A DNA stretch of 51,561 nucleotides. Origin: SUG2458 sp051872335 (GTDB taxonomy: Bacteria; Bacillota_I; Bacilli_A; RFN20; CAG-826). The notes under the pieces were generated by a model, which was not told where the DNA came from, did no database searches, and saw only the letters and a list, made by a program, of their open reading frames with translations. This document shows positions 24,593 through 32,730 of this stretch, one piece after another. The stretch is taken from positions 1 through 51,561 of the forward strand of contig JBJEDT010000005.1 in assembly GCA_051872335.1 (NCBI GenBank). Direction: 5' to 3'. The first letter of the stretch is position 1, and each line of letters opens with the position of its first letter. The position numbers and the translations under genes are program-made.

Positions 24593-27184
24593 CTTCTTTA
24601 TTTTTTGATTATTAATTAATAATTCATGCATAAATAAAGGTATAATACTAAATATTAAAACGAAAATAATATATTTTATTTCTAAAGAAGTTGTACCAAA
24701 ATATTTATTGATAAAAGGAACGCTGATAATTGTAAATTGTAAAATAAGTCCAACTATTAGCGATATATAAATTAATATATTTTTGTTTTTAAAAATTTTT
24801 CTGAATGAATTATTACCAAGTGATACTCCAATCATATGTATAAGTTGAGATAAACATAATGTTGTAAATGATAATGTTCGACAAATAGAAAGCATGTCTT
24901 CCTGATTTATTATATCCTTTAAATTTTTAAATGTATCTATACTCAATCCATATATAGATATAGGATAAATAATATAAGCAATAAATGAAATAAGCCCGAT
25001 TACCATACCATATAACAGTGACTTTTTAATGCCACCATGACTGAATAAAGACTCGCTAACTTTACGAGGAGGTTGAGTCATTACTTCAGGGTCTTTTTGA
25101 TCAACACCAAGTGCAATAGCAGGTAAAATATCAGTTAATAGATTTACCCATAAAATAGCTACAGCCACAAGTGGAACAGGAAGACCTAAAGCAATAGAAA
25201 TAAACATTAAGAAAATTTCACCAAAATTTGAAGACAATAAAAAGATAGTAGCTTTTTTAATATTTTCATATATCGTTCTACCCTCTTCTATAGCTTTTTC
25301 AATAGTAGAAAAATGATCATCCATTAAAACAATATCACTTGCTTCTTTAGCAACATCTGTACCATTTTTCCCCATTGCGATACCAATATCAGCGCATTTT
25401 AAACTTGGTGCATCATTTACACCATCCCCAGTCATAGCGACAACTTTACCACTTTTCCTTAGAGTTTCAATAATTCGCACTTTATCTTTTGGTGTTACAC
25501 GAGAGTAAACTTTAATATTGTTTATCTTTTTTAAAAGTTCTTCATCACTAATTAAATCTAAATCTTTTCCTGTAATACATTGATTAATATCATTAGTAAT
25601 TCCAACTTCATTAGCAATAGCAAAAGCAGTATTTAAATGATCGCCTGTTATCATTATAGTTTCTACTCCTGCCTTATAAAATGTAGCTATCGATTCTTTA
25701 ACTCCTTTACGTGGTCTATCTTGCATTGCAATTGTTCCAACATAAATTATTTTATTTTCTTTCTTAATAGCTAATGAGATAATTCTTTTCCCTTCTAGTG
25801 CAAGCTTTTGACATTCATTTATAATTATATTTTTGTCAGTTGTAGACATATTTTTATTATGAAAATCATGACTACACATCATGATTATTTTTTCAAAAGC
25901 ACCTTTTATATACTCTATCTTATTTTGATGCTCTAAGATAGTAATACTAGCAATTTTCGTTTGAGAAGAAAAAGGTTCTTTACTAATAATTTTTATATTA
26001 TCTTTTGTATCATATTTAATATCTCGTAAATATTTCATTAAACAAACATCAACAGCGTTACCTATTATTTCTCCGTTTTCATCAACATATGATTCATTAC
26101 AAATATAAATAGTTTTATTAATTAGCTCTTCTTGTTTTAGATTTATTTTAATTTTTCTATCTTTATAAAAAACATCTGAAACCTTTAATTTATTCTCAGT
26201 GATTGTTCCTGTTTTATCACTACAAACAATATTGACAGTTCCTAATGACTCGACAGAACTCATACGCCTAACTATAGCATTTACTCTTGCTATTCTTAAT
26301 GTTCCTAATGCTAAAACAATTGTAACGATAGCTGGAAGACCCTCAGGTATAGCAGCTACTGCTAAAGAAATACTTGTTAAAACCATTTCAACAACGTCAA
26401 TATTTTGTGCAACACCACATATGAAAATTAAAATACAAATCAAAATAATTAAGAGTCCAAGAATCTTTCCTAATTTATTAAGACGAATTGTAAGTGGAGT
26501 TTCATTTTTTTCTTTTTGGATAATAGAAGCAATTTTCCCAACCTCTGTATCCATACCAGTTTTAGTAACTACACCGTTACATGTACCACTCATAATAGAT
26601 GTAGTCATAAATAGAAGATTATGACAATCAGTAATTTTATTGTTTTTAGTTAAAATAACATCTTCTTTTTTATGTACTAATGTTGACTCACCTGTTAATA
26701 AAGATTCATCGACAGTAAGATTGTTAGCTTCTAAAATATAAAGATCAGCTGGAACTATATCACCAGCTTTTAATATTACAATGTCTCCTTTAACTAAATC
26801 ACGAGAAGATATAGTTTTTAATGAATTATCTCTTAAAACATTGCAGTGAGGCGAAGACAATTTTTTTAAAGAATTAATAGAATCTTCCGCTTTCTTTTCT
26901 TGAATTATCCCTACAATTGCATTAACTACAACAATAAATAAAATCATTGTAGCATCAAAAAATTCTTTTAAAATAAAAGAAATTATTGATGCAATTAATA
27001 AAATGATTATAAGAGGACTTTTTACTTGTAAATAAAATCTTTTTAAAAAAGAAGTCTTCTGTGCTTTTACAAGTTCATTATAACCATTCAGTTTTAATCG
27101 TTTATTTACTTCATATGTTTTTAGCCCATTTAATGATGTTTCTAAATTACTTAATACTTCCTTTTTCGAATATGTTTCAAACAT
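24584..27184 (-). CDS. Calcium-type P-ATPase (P2, PMCA/SERCA-like)
   Basis: An ATP-driven cation exporter of 866 residues. The actuator motif is LTGES, the phosphorylation site DKTGTIT is at about 320, and TGDGVNDAPSLKCADIGIAMG forms the hinge. The first helix block has PEGLPAIVTIVLALGT, in which the Pro-Glu-Gly and flanking polar residues fit the Ca2+ site of P2A/P2B pumps. The C-terminal helices carry NLLTDILPAIALGVD, typical for the same group. Expected to remove Ca2+ from the cytoplasm. Start at 27184 with AAAGGA, 5 bases after a T-run terminator, so it has its own transcription unit or depends on readthrough. Confidence 0.9.
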   Translation of the reverse strand: MFETYSKKEVLSNLETSLNGLKTYEVNKRLKLNGYNELVKAQKTSFLKRFYLQVKSPLIIILLIASIISFILKEFFDATMILFIVVVNAIVGIIQEKKAEDSINSLKKLSSPHCNVLRDNSLKTISSRDLVKGDIVILKAGDIVPADLYILEANNLTVDESLLTGESTLVHKKEDVILTKNNKITDCHNLLFMTTSIMSGTCNGVVTKTGMDTEVGKIASIIQKEKNETPLTIRLNKLGKILGLLIILICILIFICGVAQNIDVVEMVLTSISLAVAAIPEGLPAIVTIVLALGTLRIARVNAIVRRMSSVESLGTVNIVCSDKTGTITENKLKVSDVFYKDRKIKINLKQEELINKTIYICNESYVDENGEIIGNAVDVCLMKYLRDIKYDTKDNIKIISKEPFSSQTKIASITILEHQNKIEYIKGAFEKIIMMCSHDFHNKNMSTTDKNIIINECQKLALEGKRIISLAIKKENKIIYVGTIAMQDRPRKGVKESIATFYKAGVETIMITGDHLNTAFAIANEVGITNDINQCITGKDLDLISDEELLKKINNIKVYSRVTPKDKVRIIETLRKSGKVVAMTGDGVNDAPSLKCADIGIAMGKNGTDVAKEASDIVLMDDHFSTIEKAIEEGRTIYENIKKATIFLLSSNFGEIFLMFISIALGLPVPLVAVAILWVNLLTDILPAIALGVDQKDPEVMTQPPRKVSESLFSHGGIKKSLLYGMVIGLISFIAYIIYPISIYGLSIDTFKNLKDIINQEDMLSICRTLSFTTLCLSQLIHMIGVSLGNNSFRKIFKNKNILIYISLIVGLILQFTIISVPFINKYFGTTSLEIKYIIFVLIFSIIPLFMHELLINNQKIKKNT

Positions 27185-27197
27185 AAATTTTCCTTTA

Positions 27198-27226
27198 AAA
27201 AAAGCCTTAGCAATGCTAAAGCTTTT
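27198..27226 (-). terminator. Terminator of the TetR-adh-M50 operon
   Basis: AAAGCCTTAGC (27201-27211) / GCTAAAGCTTT (27215-27225), 11 bp with one mismatch and a 3-base loop, followed on the minus strand by seven T. Confidence 0.75.
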
Positions 27227-27262
27227 GATATTATACTATATGAATTATGAATAAATTTATGA

Positions 27263-28366
27263 TTACCAAGCAACATTCCAATCAGGATGAGCTTCTTGAA
27301 TTTCTTTTAAATAATCATTTGCTAGTTTTTCTTCTTGCTCTTTAATACCACTAGATTTAATTTTATCTAAGAAAGTTCTATACTTACGCAAACAATTATT
27401 AACAGCAACTTCATTTTCAAAAATAATTCCACTAATTAATAAATTTGCTCTACAACATTCTAAAGATTCAAGTTTTGTTATATAACTACGATATGAAGAA
27501 GGTAGGGTATTATATGAGTTCAAAAATTCTTCTTTCGTAGAAGTTTTTAAAAGTACTAATAATTTGTTGGGAATAATACTATTATACTCAGCTGGAACAA
27601 CACATTCTGAATGTTCATATAATAAATCAATTATTTCTTGTGCTCTTTGATAATTTTCTTCATAAAGTGCACTATTAAATGCTAAGAAATTTTGCATTGA
27701 TACACCTGCATTAAAATCTGTAATTGCATCAATGTTAGTAAGTCTTTCTCCACAAATAATCTGTTTTTGTAAAACACATAAATTATTGAATTCTTCAATT
27801 TTTCCTTTCCTAATATATCTTAAATACATTCCATCAGATATATTATCTACATTAATTGGAACTATTGAATACAAACTAATAAAAACAGATAAAGTGACAA
27901 ATAGAATAGCACCATAATAGAAAACAGGTGCATTTTCATTTAATTCATTACCTAGTAAGGCAACAAGTAATAAAGCAATATTAACAATTAAAACTAATAA
28001 AAATCCACTTAAAAAGAAGAATGTAGGATTGGCTTTATCTTTTTTTGGAGCAATCTTTGTTTCTCCAGTAAATCCGTTATAACTTTCATAACGAATAGAT
28101 ATTTTATGATTAGCATTTACAAATGTTAACCCAAAAATATTAAATGATACGATTTCATATCCGCAAATGAGTGCACCAAATAGATGCCCTAATTCATATA
28201 AAATGCCTGTGGCTACAAATGAAATAACAAAACATACTAAGCAGAAAATTGTAGCATTATCATATGGTAAGCCTCTAGAGTTTTGTATGACTTCACGTCC
28301 TACTAAAAACAAACCTATTAAGATAATAATATAAAGCAAATAAGTAAAATTCTTTGGTTTTTTCAT
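27263..28366 (-). CDS. M50-like membrane protein with inactive metal site (YELGH)
   Basis: A 367-residue protein with six or so hydrophobic segments in the first 180 residues and a soluble, helical C-terminal half. The second helix contains YELGHLFGAL at 57-66, where site-2 proteases have HELGH: the first zinc His is Tyr57 while Glu58 and His61 remain. NISDGMYLR near 173 matches the position of the second metal motif (N/LDG), also with the usual order changed. A working protease is therefore unlikely; a binding or scaffold role is possible. It starts 2 bases after the stop of the alcohol dehydrogenase gene and shares its operon. Confidence 0.7.
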   Translation of the reverse strand: MKKPKNFTYLLYIIILIGLFLVGREVIQNSRGLPYDNATIFCLVCFVISFVATGILYELGHLFGALICGYEIVSFNIFGLTFVNANHKISIRYESYNGFTGETKIAPKKDKANPTFFFLSGFLLVLIVNIALLLVALLGNELNENAPVFYYGAILFVTLSVFISLYSIVPINVDNISDGMYLRYIRKGKIEEFNNLCVLQKQIICGERLTNIDAITDFNAGVSMQNFLAFNSALYEENYQRAQEIIDLLYEHSECVVPAEYNSIIPNKLLVLLKTSTKEEFLNSYNTLPSSYRSYITKLESLECCRANLLISGIIFENEVAVNNCLRKYRTFLDKIKSSGIKEQEEKLANDYLKEIQEAHPDWNVAW

Positions 28367-28368
28367 AA

Positions 28369-29547
28369 TTATCCCTTTCTAGCTGTATTAAATATTTTAA
28401 TAGCTAATTCCTTTCCGATTGGACCTCCAATACTTGGAACTTCATATTGTCCATTATTAGTTAAAATACTTATGAACAAATTCATATCAAAGTTATCTAT
28501 TCCAAGATCCTCCATGTATAAAGGCATGCCAATAGTCTTAAAAAAATCTTCTAATTTTAAAATACCATTCAAAGCATCCTGTTCAGGTGTAGTATGCTCA
28601 ACTTCCATGACTTCAAGTGCAAAGCGTTGAAATTTTTGAATTTCAGATTTATAAACATTTAAAGCCCAAGCTGGAAATAAAACAGATAACCCAGCACCAT
28701 GAGCAACAAAATCGTATACACCTGATACGACATGTTCTAACTGATGAACAGGCATCGAATATTTTTTTCCTAAACTTGTATATCCAGCGTGTGAAATGGA
28801 AGAAGCTATCATTAAGTTAGCTCGTGATTGATAATCACAAGGATTGTCCATAACTACTTTACCATTTTTATATACATTTTTCAAAAGACCTAATGCTATG
28901 TCATCACTAAATTCTAGAGAATATGAAGGAGAAAAATATCTTTCTAATGTGTGCATCATTATATCTACTATACCACAAGATGTTTGATATTTAGAAACAG
29001 AATATGTAAGTTCTGGATTCATAATCGAAAATAATGGTCTATTTAGTTCACTATTAAATCCTCTTTTAATACAACTATCTGTATCCGTTATCACACAGGA
29101 TGTGGATAATTCACTTCCTGCAGCAGCAATAGTTAATATGGTTCCAAAAGGTAAGTTCTTTGTAAGGGTTGCTTTTTTTAAGTTAAAATCAAAAGGATCT
29201 CCATCATAATAAAAACCAGCTGCTACTAACTTTGTTGAATCAATAACAGACCCTCCACCAATAGCAAGAATAAAATCTATATTTTCTTTTCGTGCTAATG
29301 AAATTGTTTCTTTAACAAATGATAACTTTGGATTTGGTTCCACTCCACCTTGTAGAACATAGTTTATTTTATTTACTTTTAAACTACTTATAACTTTATC
29401 AAGAAGTCCTGATTTTACAACAGAACCTTTTCCATAATGAATTAATACTTTTTTAAACCCATAGTTTGCTATAATATGTCCAACTTCATTTTCTTTATTC
29501 TTACCAAAGATTATTTTAGTTGGAATTTGAAAATCAAAATCAATCAT
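28369..29547 (-). CDS. Iron-containing alcohol dehydrogenase (YqhD/BdhA type)
   Basis: Reduces aldehydes to alcohols or the reverse. The start FQIPTKIIFGKNKENEVG, the nucleotide-binding GGGSVIDSTK at about 96-105, and metal-binding residues in MMHTLERYF (His, about 196-204), HQLEHVVSG and the Asp region DGDPFDF are typical of type III dehydrogenases. At 392 residues it matches butanol dehydrogenase and YqhD rather than the longer AdhE domain. Cofactor preference cannot be told. The operon is TetR-adh-M50-like; the spacing to the regulator is 11 bases. Confidence 0.9.
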   Translation of the reverse strand: MIDFDFQIPTKIIFGKNKENEVGHIIANYGFKKVLIHYGKGSVVKSGLLDKVISSLKVNKINYVLQGGVEPNPKLSFVKETISLARKENIDFILAIGGGSVIDSTKLVAAGFYYDGDPFDFNLKKATLTKNLPFGTILTIAAAGSELSTSCVITDTDSCIKRGFNSELNRPLFSIMNPELTYSVSKYQTSCGIVDIMMHTLERYFSPSYSLEFSDDIALGLLKNVYKNGKVVMDNPCDYQSRANLMIASSISHAGYTSLGKKYSMPVHQLEHVVSGVYDFVAHGAGLSVLFPAWALNVYKSEIQKFQRFALEVMEVEHTTPEQDALNGILKLEDFFKTIGMPLYMEDLGIDNFDMNLFISILTNNGQYEVPSIGGPIGKELAIKIFNTARKG

Positions 29548-29558
29548 TCTATTTTCCT

Positions 29559-30101
29559 CTATGCCTTTTCAAATTTAGAAATTGTATTTTCAAAGTAGTC
29601 TTCTAATAAAACAGAAACTCTTCTAACAACCCCTTCTTTATTTTCTTTCATTCCTGAGTCAACCCATGAAATTAAAGAATACTCAAGTCCAGCAGCATAA
29701 AATTTAGAAACAAACTTTTTATCATCTAATGTCATAACATTATTAACATCTTTATGAGTTAGCATCTTTAAATTTTTTGTGTATAGTCCATTATAAATAA
29801 ATTCTTTAAATAAATCTCTTCCAGCACTATTTAAAATATTGATTATAAAGGAAGCATTATCTTCTAAGTAATTTAATAAGAGAAGAATCACTTCTTTTAT
29901 GGATGTACATTGTTCTAATCCTTCAATTTTTTCATTTAAAAATATTGAAGTTAACAAATCATAAATATCACGATAATGATAGTAGAAAGTTTGTCTGTTT
30001 ATCCCACACATTTGTGATAATCGTTTAACTGTAATTGTATCTAATGGTTCAGTAGCCATTAATGTTTTAAGAGCCTTACATAATTTGTCTTCAGTTTTCA
30101 T
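29559..30101 (-). CDS. TetR-family regulator, DhaS-like
   Basis: A 180-residue regulator. The N-terminal helix-turn-helix (DTITVKRLSQMCGINRQTFYYHYRDIYDLL, read at about 18-50) is of the DhaS/TetR C-terminal-8 type, and the C-terminal part is short, as in DhaS-like proteins. The start is the ATG at 30101, with GGAGG 7 bases upstream; an in-frame start at 30125 would run through that site and the operator. It is the first gene of the operon and is probably autoregulated through the palindrome at 30117-30133. Confidence 0.85.
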   Translation of the reverse strand: MKTEDKLCKALKTLMATEPLDTITVKRLSQMCGINRQTFYYHYRDIYDLLTSIFLNEKIEGLEQCTSIKEVILLLLNYLEDNASFIINILNSAGRDLFKEFIYNGLYTKNLKMLTHKDVNNVMTLDDKKFVSKFYAAGLEYSLISWVDSGMKENKEGVVRRVSVLLEDYFENTISKFEKA

Positions 30102-30116
30102 AAACAACCTCCAAAA

Positions 30117-30169
30117 ATTAGACATTGTCTAATTAGTATCATTTTAGGTCATTTAATAAAAAAATACAA
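30117..30169 (-). promoter_or_regulatory. Promoter and perfect 17-bp operator of the TetR-adh operon
   Basis: ATTAGACATTGTCTAAT at 30117-30133 has two perfect 8-base arms. Upstream on the minus strand lie TTGTAT (30164-30169), a 17-base spacer and TAAAAT (30141-30146). The operator covers the early transcribed region up to the ribosome binding site. Confidence 0.75.
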
Positions 30170-30170
30170 C

Positions 30171-30899
30171 TTATTTAGTAATCACATCACTTTTAAAATA
30201 TACCACTTTATTATCAGGCACAGATTCTCTAACAAATGCATTGCCCCCAATTGTAACATTATCACCAATGATCGTATTGCCACCTAATAAAACAGCATTT
30301 GCATATAAAGTGACATTGTTACCTACAGTAGGATGTCTTTTTGTATTTTTTAAGCTTTGTCCCTCTTTTAAAGATAAAGCTCCTAAAGTTACACCTTGAT
30401 ACATTTTAACAAAGTTTCCTACAACACTTGTTTCACCTATAACAATTCCAGTTCCATGATCAATAAAAAATGGATGTCCAATTGTTGCCCCTGGATGAAT
30501 GTCGATTCCAGTGTTGGTGTGAGCAATTTCAGTAATCATTCTAGGTAATAATCTAACATTTACTTTCTTTAATATATGAGCTATACGATAGCAAAAAATA
30601 GCAAAAAAGCCAGGATATGTAAGGATTATCTCTTCTATCCCTTCACTAGCAGGGTCACACTGATAAGCAAATTCAGCATCTGCTACTAATATATTTTTCA
30701 ACTTTTTAGTTTCATTTAAAAAGTATCTGATTGTATCTTTATTAGCTCCAGTAATTCTTAATATTTCCTTTATTCTTGCTATGTGTATTTTTTCAAAAAT
30801 TTTAATTTTTAACTTTTTATTTAATAAATCTCTAAATAATAATTCTTCGTTTAACTTAATAAACTTGGCTGCATCATGTTTTCTTAAAACTAATCCCAT
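30171..30899 (-). CDS. cysE: Serine O-acetyltransferase
   Basis: Acetylates serine with acetyl-CoA for cysteine synthesis. The C-terminal half is a left-handed beta-helix built of hexapeptide repeats (IDIHPGATIGHPFFIDHGTG, GNNVTLYANAVLLGG, IGDNVTIGGNAFV). The catalytic Asp-His pair lies in HPGATIG and DHGTGIVIGET. At 242 residues it is close to Gram-positive CysE. Its ATG lies inside the cysK end (10 bases overlap), the normal arrangement for partners that form the cysteine synthase complex. The C-terminal residues end in VITK rather than the Ile-terminated tail of E. coli, so complex formation is not assured. Confidence 0.92.
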   Translation of the reverse strand: MGLVLRKHDAAKFIKLNEELLFRDLLNKKLKIKIFEKIHIARIKEILRITGANKDTIRYFLNETKKLKNILVADAEFAYQCDPASEGIEEIILTYPGFFAIFCYRIAHILKKVNVRLLPRMITEIAHTNTGIDIHPGATIGHPFFIDHGTGIVIGETSVVGNFVKMYQGVTLGALSLKEGQSLKNTKRHPTVGNNVTLYANAVLLGGNTIIGDNVTIGGNAFVRESVPDNKVVYFKSDVITK

Positions 30900-31795
30900 G
30901 TATATCTATCTCCTGAATCTGGCAAAATAATGACAACGTTTTTAATTTCATTATGTTTGCTTACATATTGTAATGCACCTGCTAAGGCAGCACCTGAAGA
31001 TACTCCACAAAAAATATGTTCTTCTTTATATAGTTCTTTTGCTTTTTTATATGCATCATCGTCTTTAACTTCTTCGACTTCATCTACATATTTTGGCTCA
31101 TAAAGAGATGGTATAAAACCAGCTCCAATACCTTCAATTTTATGCTTGCCTGCAATGTGTCTATTTATAAAAGGTGAAGAATAAGGCTCTACCCCTACAA
31201 CTTTAATATTTGAATTTTTACCTTTTAAATACTTAGAACAACCTATAATTGTTCCACTGGTTCCTATACCACAGACAAGACAGTCAATATCTTTTATATC
31301 TTTATATATTTCAACACCAGTGTGTTCAAAATGTGCTTTTACACATATTGGATTTTCAAATTGCTTTAAAGATAAATATCTAGAATCTTTATTTATTAAT
31401 TCATTTACATAATTAACGCAATCTGTCATCGTGCCATCAATTAAAATAAGTTCCGCTTCGTTTTTATTAATCATTTCACGACGTTGTTTGGACATACTTG
31501 AAGGCATCACAATAACAACAGGAATTCCTAATTCTTTTCCTATGTAAGATAAAGAAATTCCTACATTTCCACTTGTCGCTTCAATTAAAATTGATTGATC
31601 ATTGATAATGCCGTTTTCAACCATATTTTTGACAATCTCAAAAACAGGTCGATCTTTAATGCTACCTGTTAAATTAGTAGATTCAATTTTGGCATATAAG
31701 TGAATATTTAAATTGTATTTCTTTTCAATGTTATATAGTCTAACTGTTTTTGTATTTCCTATTTTTTTTGATAATTTTCTTATTTTGTTTTTCAT
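30890..31795 (-). CDS. cysK: Cysteine synthase / O-acetylserine sulfhydrylase
   Basis: PLP enzyme that makes cysteine from O-acetylserine and sulfide. NLTGSIKDRPVF at about 40-51 carries the PLP Lys, EATSGNVGISL at about 72-82 binds the substrate carboxylate, and GIGTSGTIIGCSKYL forms the phosphate cup. 301 residues. It starts at an ATG sharing its A with the psuG stop (TAATG) and overlaps cysE by 10 bases, so psuG, cysK and cysE are translationally coupled. A cystathionine beta-synthase-like activity cannot be excluded from sequence. Confidence 0.93.
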   Translation of the reverse strand: MKNKIRKLSKKIGNTKTVRLYNIEKKYNLNIHLYAKIESTNLTGSIKDRPVFEIVKNMVENGIINDQSILIEATSGNVGISLSYIGKELGIPVVIVMPSSMSKQRREMINKNEAELILIDGTMTDCVNYVNELINKDSRYLSLKQFENPICVKAHFEHTGVEIYKDIKDIDCLVCGIGTSGTIIGCSKYLKGKNSNIKVVGVEPYSSPFINRHIAGKHKIEGIGAGFIPSLYEPKYVDEVEEVKDDDAYKKAKELYKEEHIFCGVSSGAALAGALQYVSKHNEIKNVVIILPDSGDRYTWD

Positions 31796-32730
31796 TATTT
31801 GCCTCGATTTATATTATGCAATAAAGATAATTCTGTTGCAATTTTAGCTCCAAGGCGAGCATTATTTAAAACAAGTTCAATATTAGCATCTAGTGATTTA
31901 CCACCAGTAAGTTCAACTATTGTTTTTAATAAGAATGGCGTGCATTCTTTTCCGTGAATTCCTTGCTCTTCCATTTTTAAAAGTGCAGTATCAATTTCTT
32001 TATCGATAATTTCTTTCTTAATTTCATATTGTTCAGGGATAGGGTTGCAAATTAAGATACCACCTTTAATATTGTTGTCTCTTTTACTTTTAATAATAGA
32101 AGCAAATTCTTCAGGTGTATCAATTGCATAATCAAGTTCTAAGCCCGAACATCGAGAATAGAAAGCAGGTAATTCTTTTGTTTTATAACCTAAAACTGGT
32201 ACTCCAGCAGTTTCTAAATATTCTAGAGTTAAAGGTAAATCTAATATAGCTTTTGCTCCAGCACAGACAACTGTCACATTAGTTGCTGCTAGTTCTTCTA
32301 AGTCTGCAGATATATCAAAAGTTTTAGTAGCACCACGATGAACTCCACCAATTCCACCAGTAACAAAAACTTCAATTCCTGCTTGAGCAGCTAAAATCAT
32401 TGTAGTTGCAACTGTAGTTGCTCCCCACATTTTCTTAGCATATATTACAGGAAGATCTCTTCTAGAAACTTTAACAATACCTTTTCTTTTACCAAATTCT
32501 TCAATTTCTTCAGGTGTCATTCCAATTACTCCAACACCATCAATAATACCGATTGTTGCAGGAACAACTCCAATAGAAGAAATTTCTTTTTCTACTCTTA
32601 AAGCTGTTTCAACATTTTTAGGATATGGCATACCATGAGAAATAATTGTTGATTCTAATGCAACAACAGGTTTATTGTTTTTTAATGCTTCCTGTACTTT
32701 GTCTGATATTCTAATATTCATCATTTTCAT
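31795..32730 (-). CDS. psuG: Pseudouridine-5'-phosphate glycosidase
   Basis: Splits pseudouridine 5'-phosphate into uracil and ribose 5-phosphate. KPVVALESTIISHGMPYPKN (about 19-38), GIIDGVGVIGMT, VTGGIGGVHRGA near 127-138 and the catalytic Lys region in KVSRRDL are family hallmarks. Three Met codons open the frame; GAGG lies over the first, so the second or third (32724 or 32721) is the likely start, giving 308-309 residues. The usual partner, pseudouridine kinase psuK, is not in the window. It overlaps the P-ATPase gene upstream and touches cysK downstream. Confidence 0.93.
   Translation of the reverse strand: MKMMNIRISDKVQEALKNNKPVVALESTIISHGMPYPKNVETALRVEKEISSIGVVPATIGIIDGVGVIGMTPEEIEEFGKRKGIVKVSRRDLPVIYAKKMWGATTVATTMILAAQAGIEVFVTGGIGGVHRGATKTFDISADLEELAATNVTVVCAGAKAILDLPLTLEYLETAGVPVLGYKTKELPAFYSRCSGLELDYAIDTPEEFASIIKSKRDNNIKGGILICNPIPEQYEIKKEIIDKEIDTALLKMEEQGIHGKECTPFLLKTIVELTGGKSLDANIELVLNNARLGAKIATELSLLHNINRGK

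Noticed and set aside
26199..26624. 141-codon plus-strand frame inside the Ca-type ATPase gene
   Set aside because: Mirror of the conserved ATPase helix region; no start signal.
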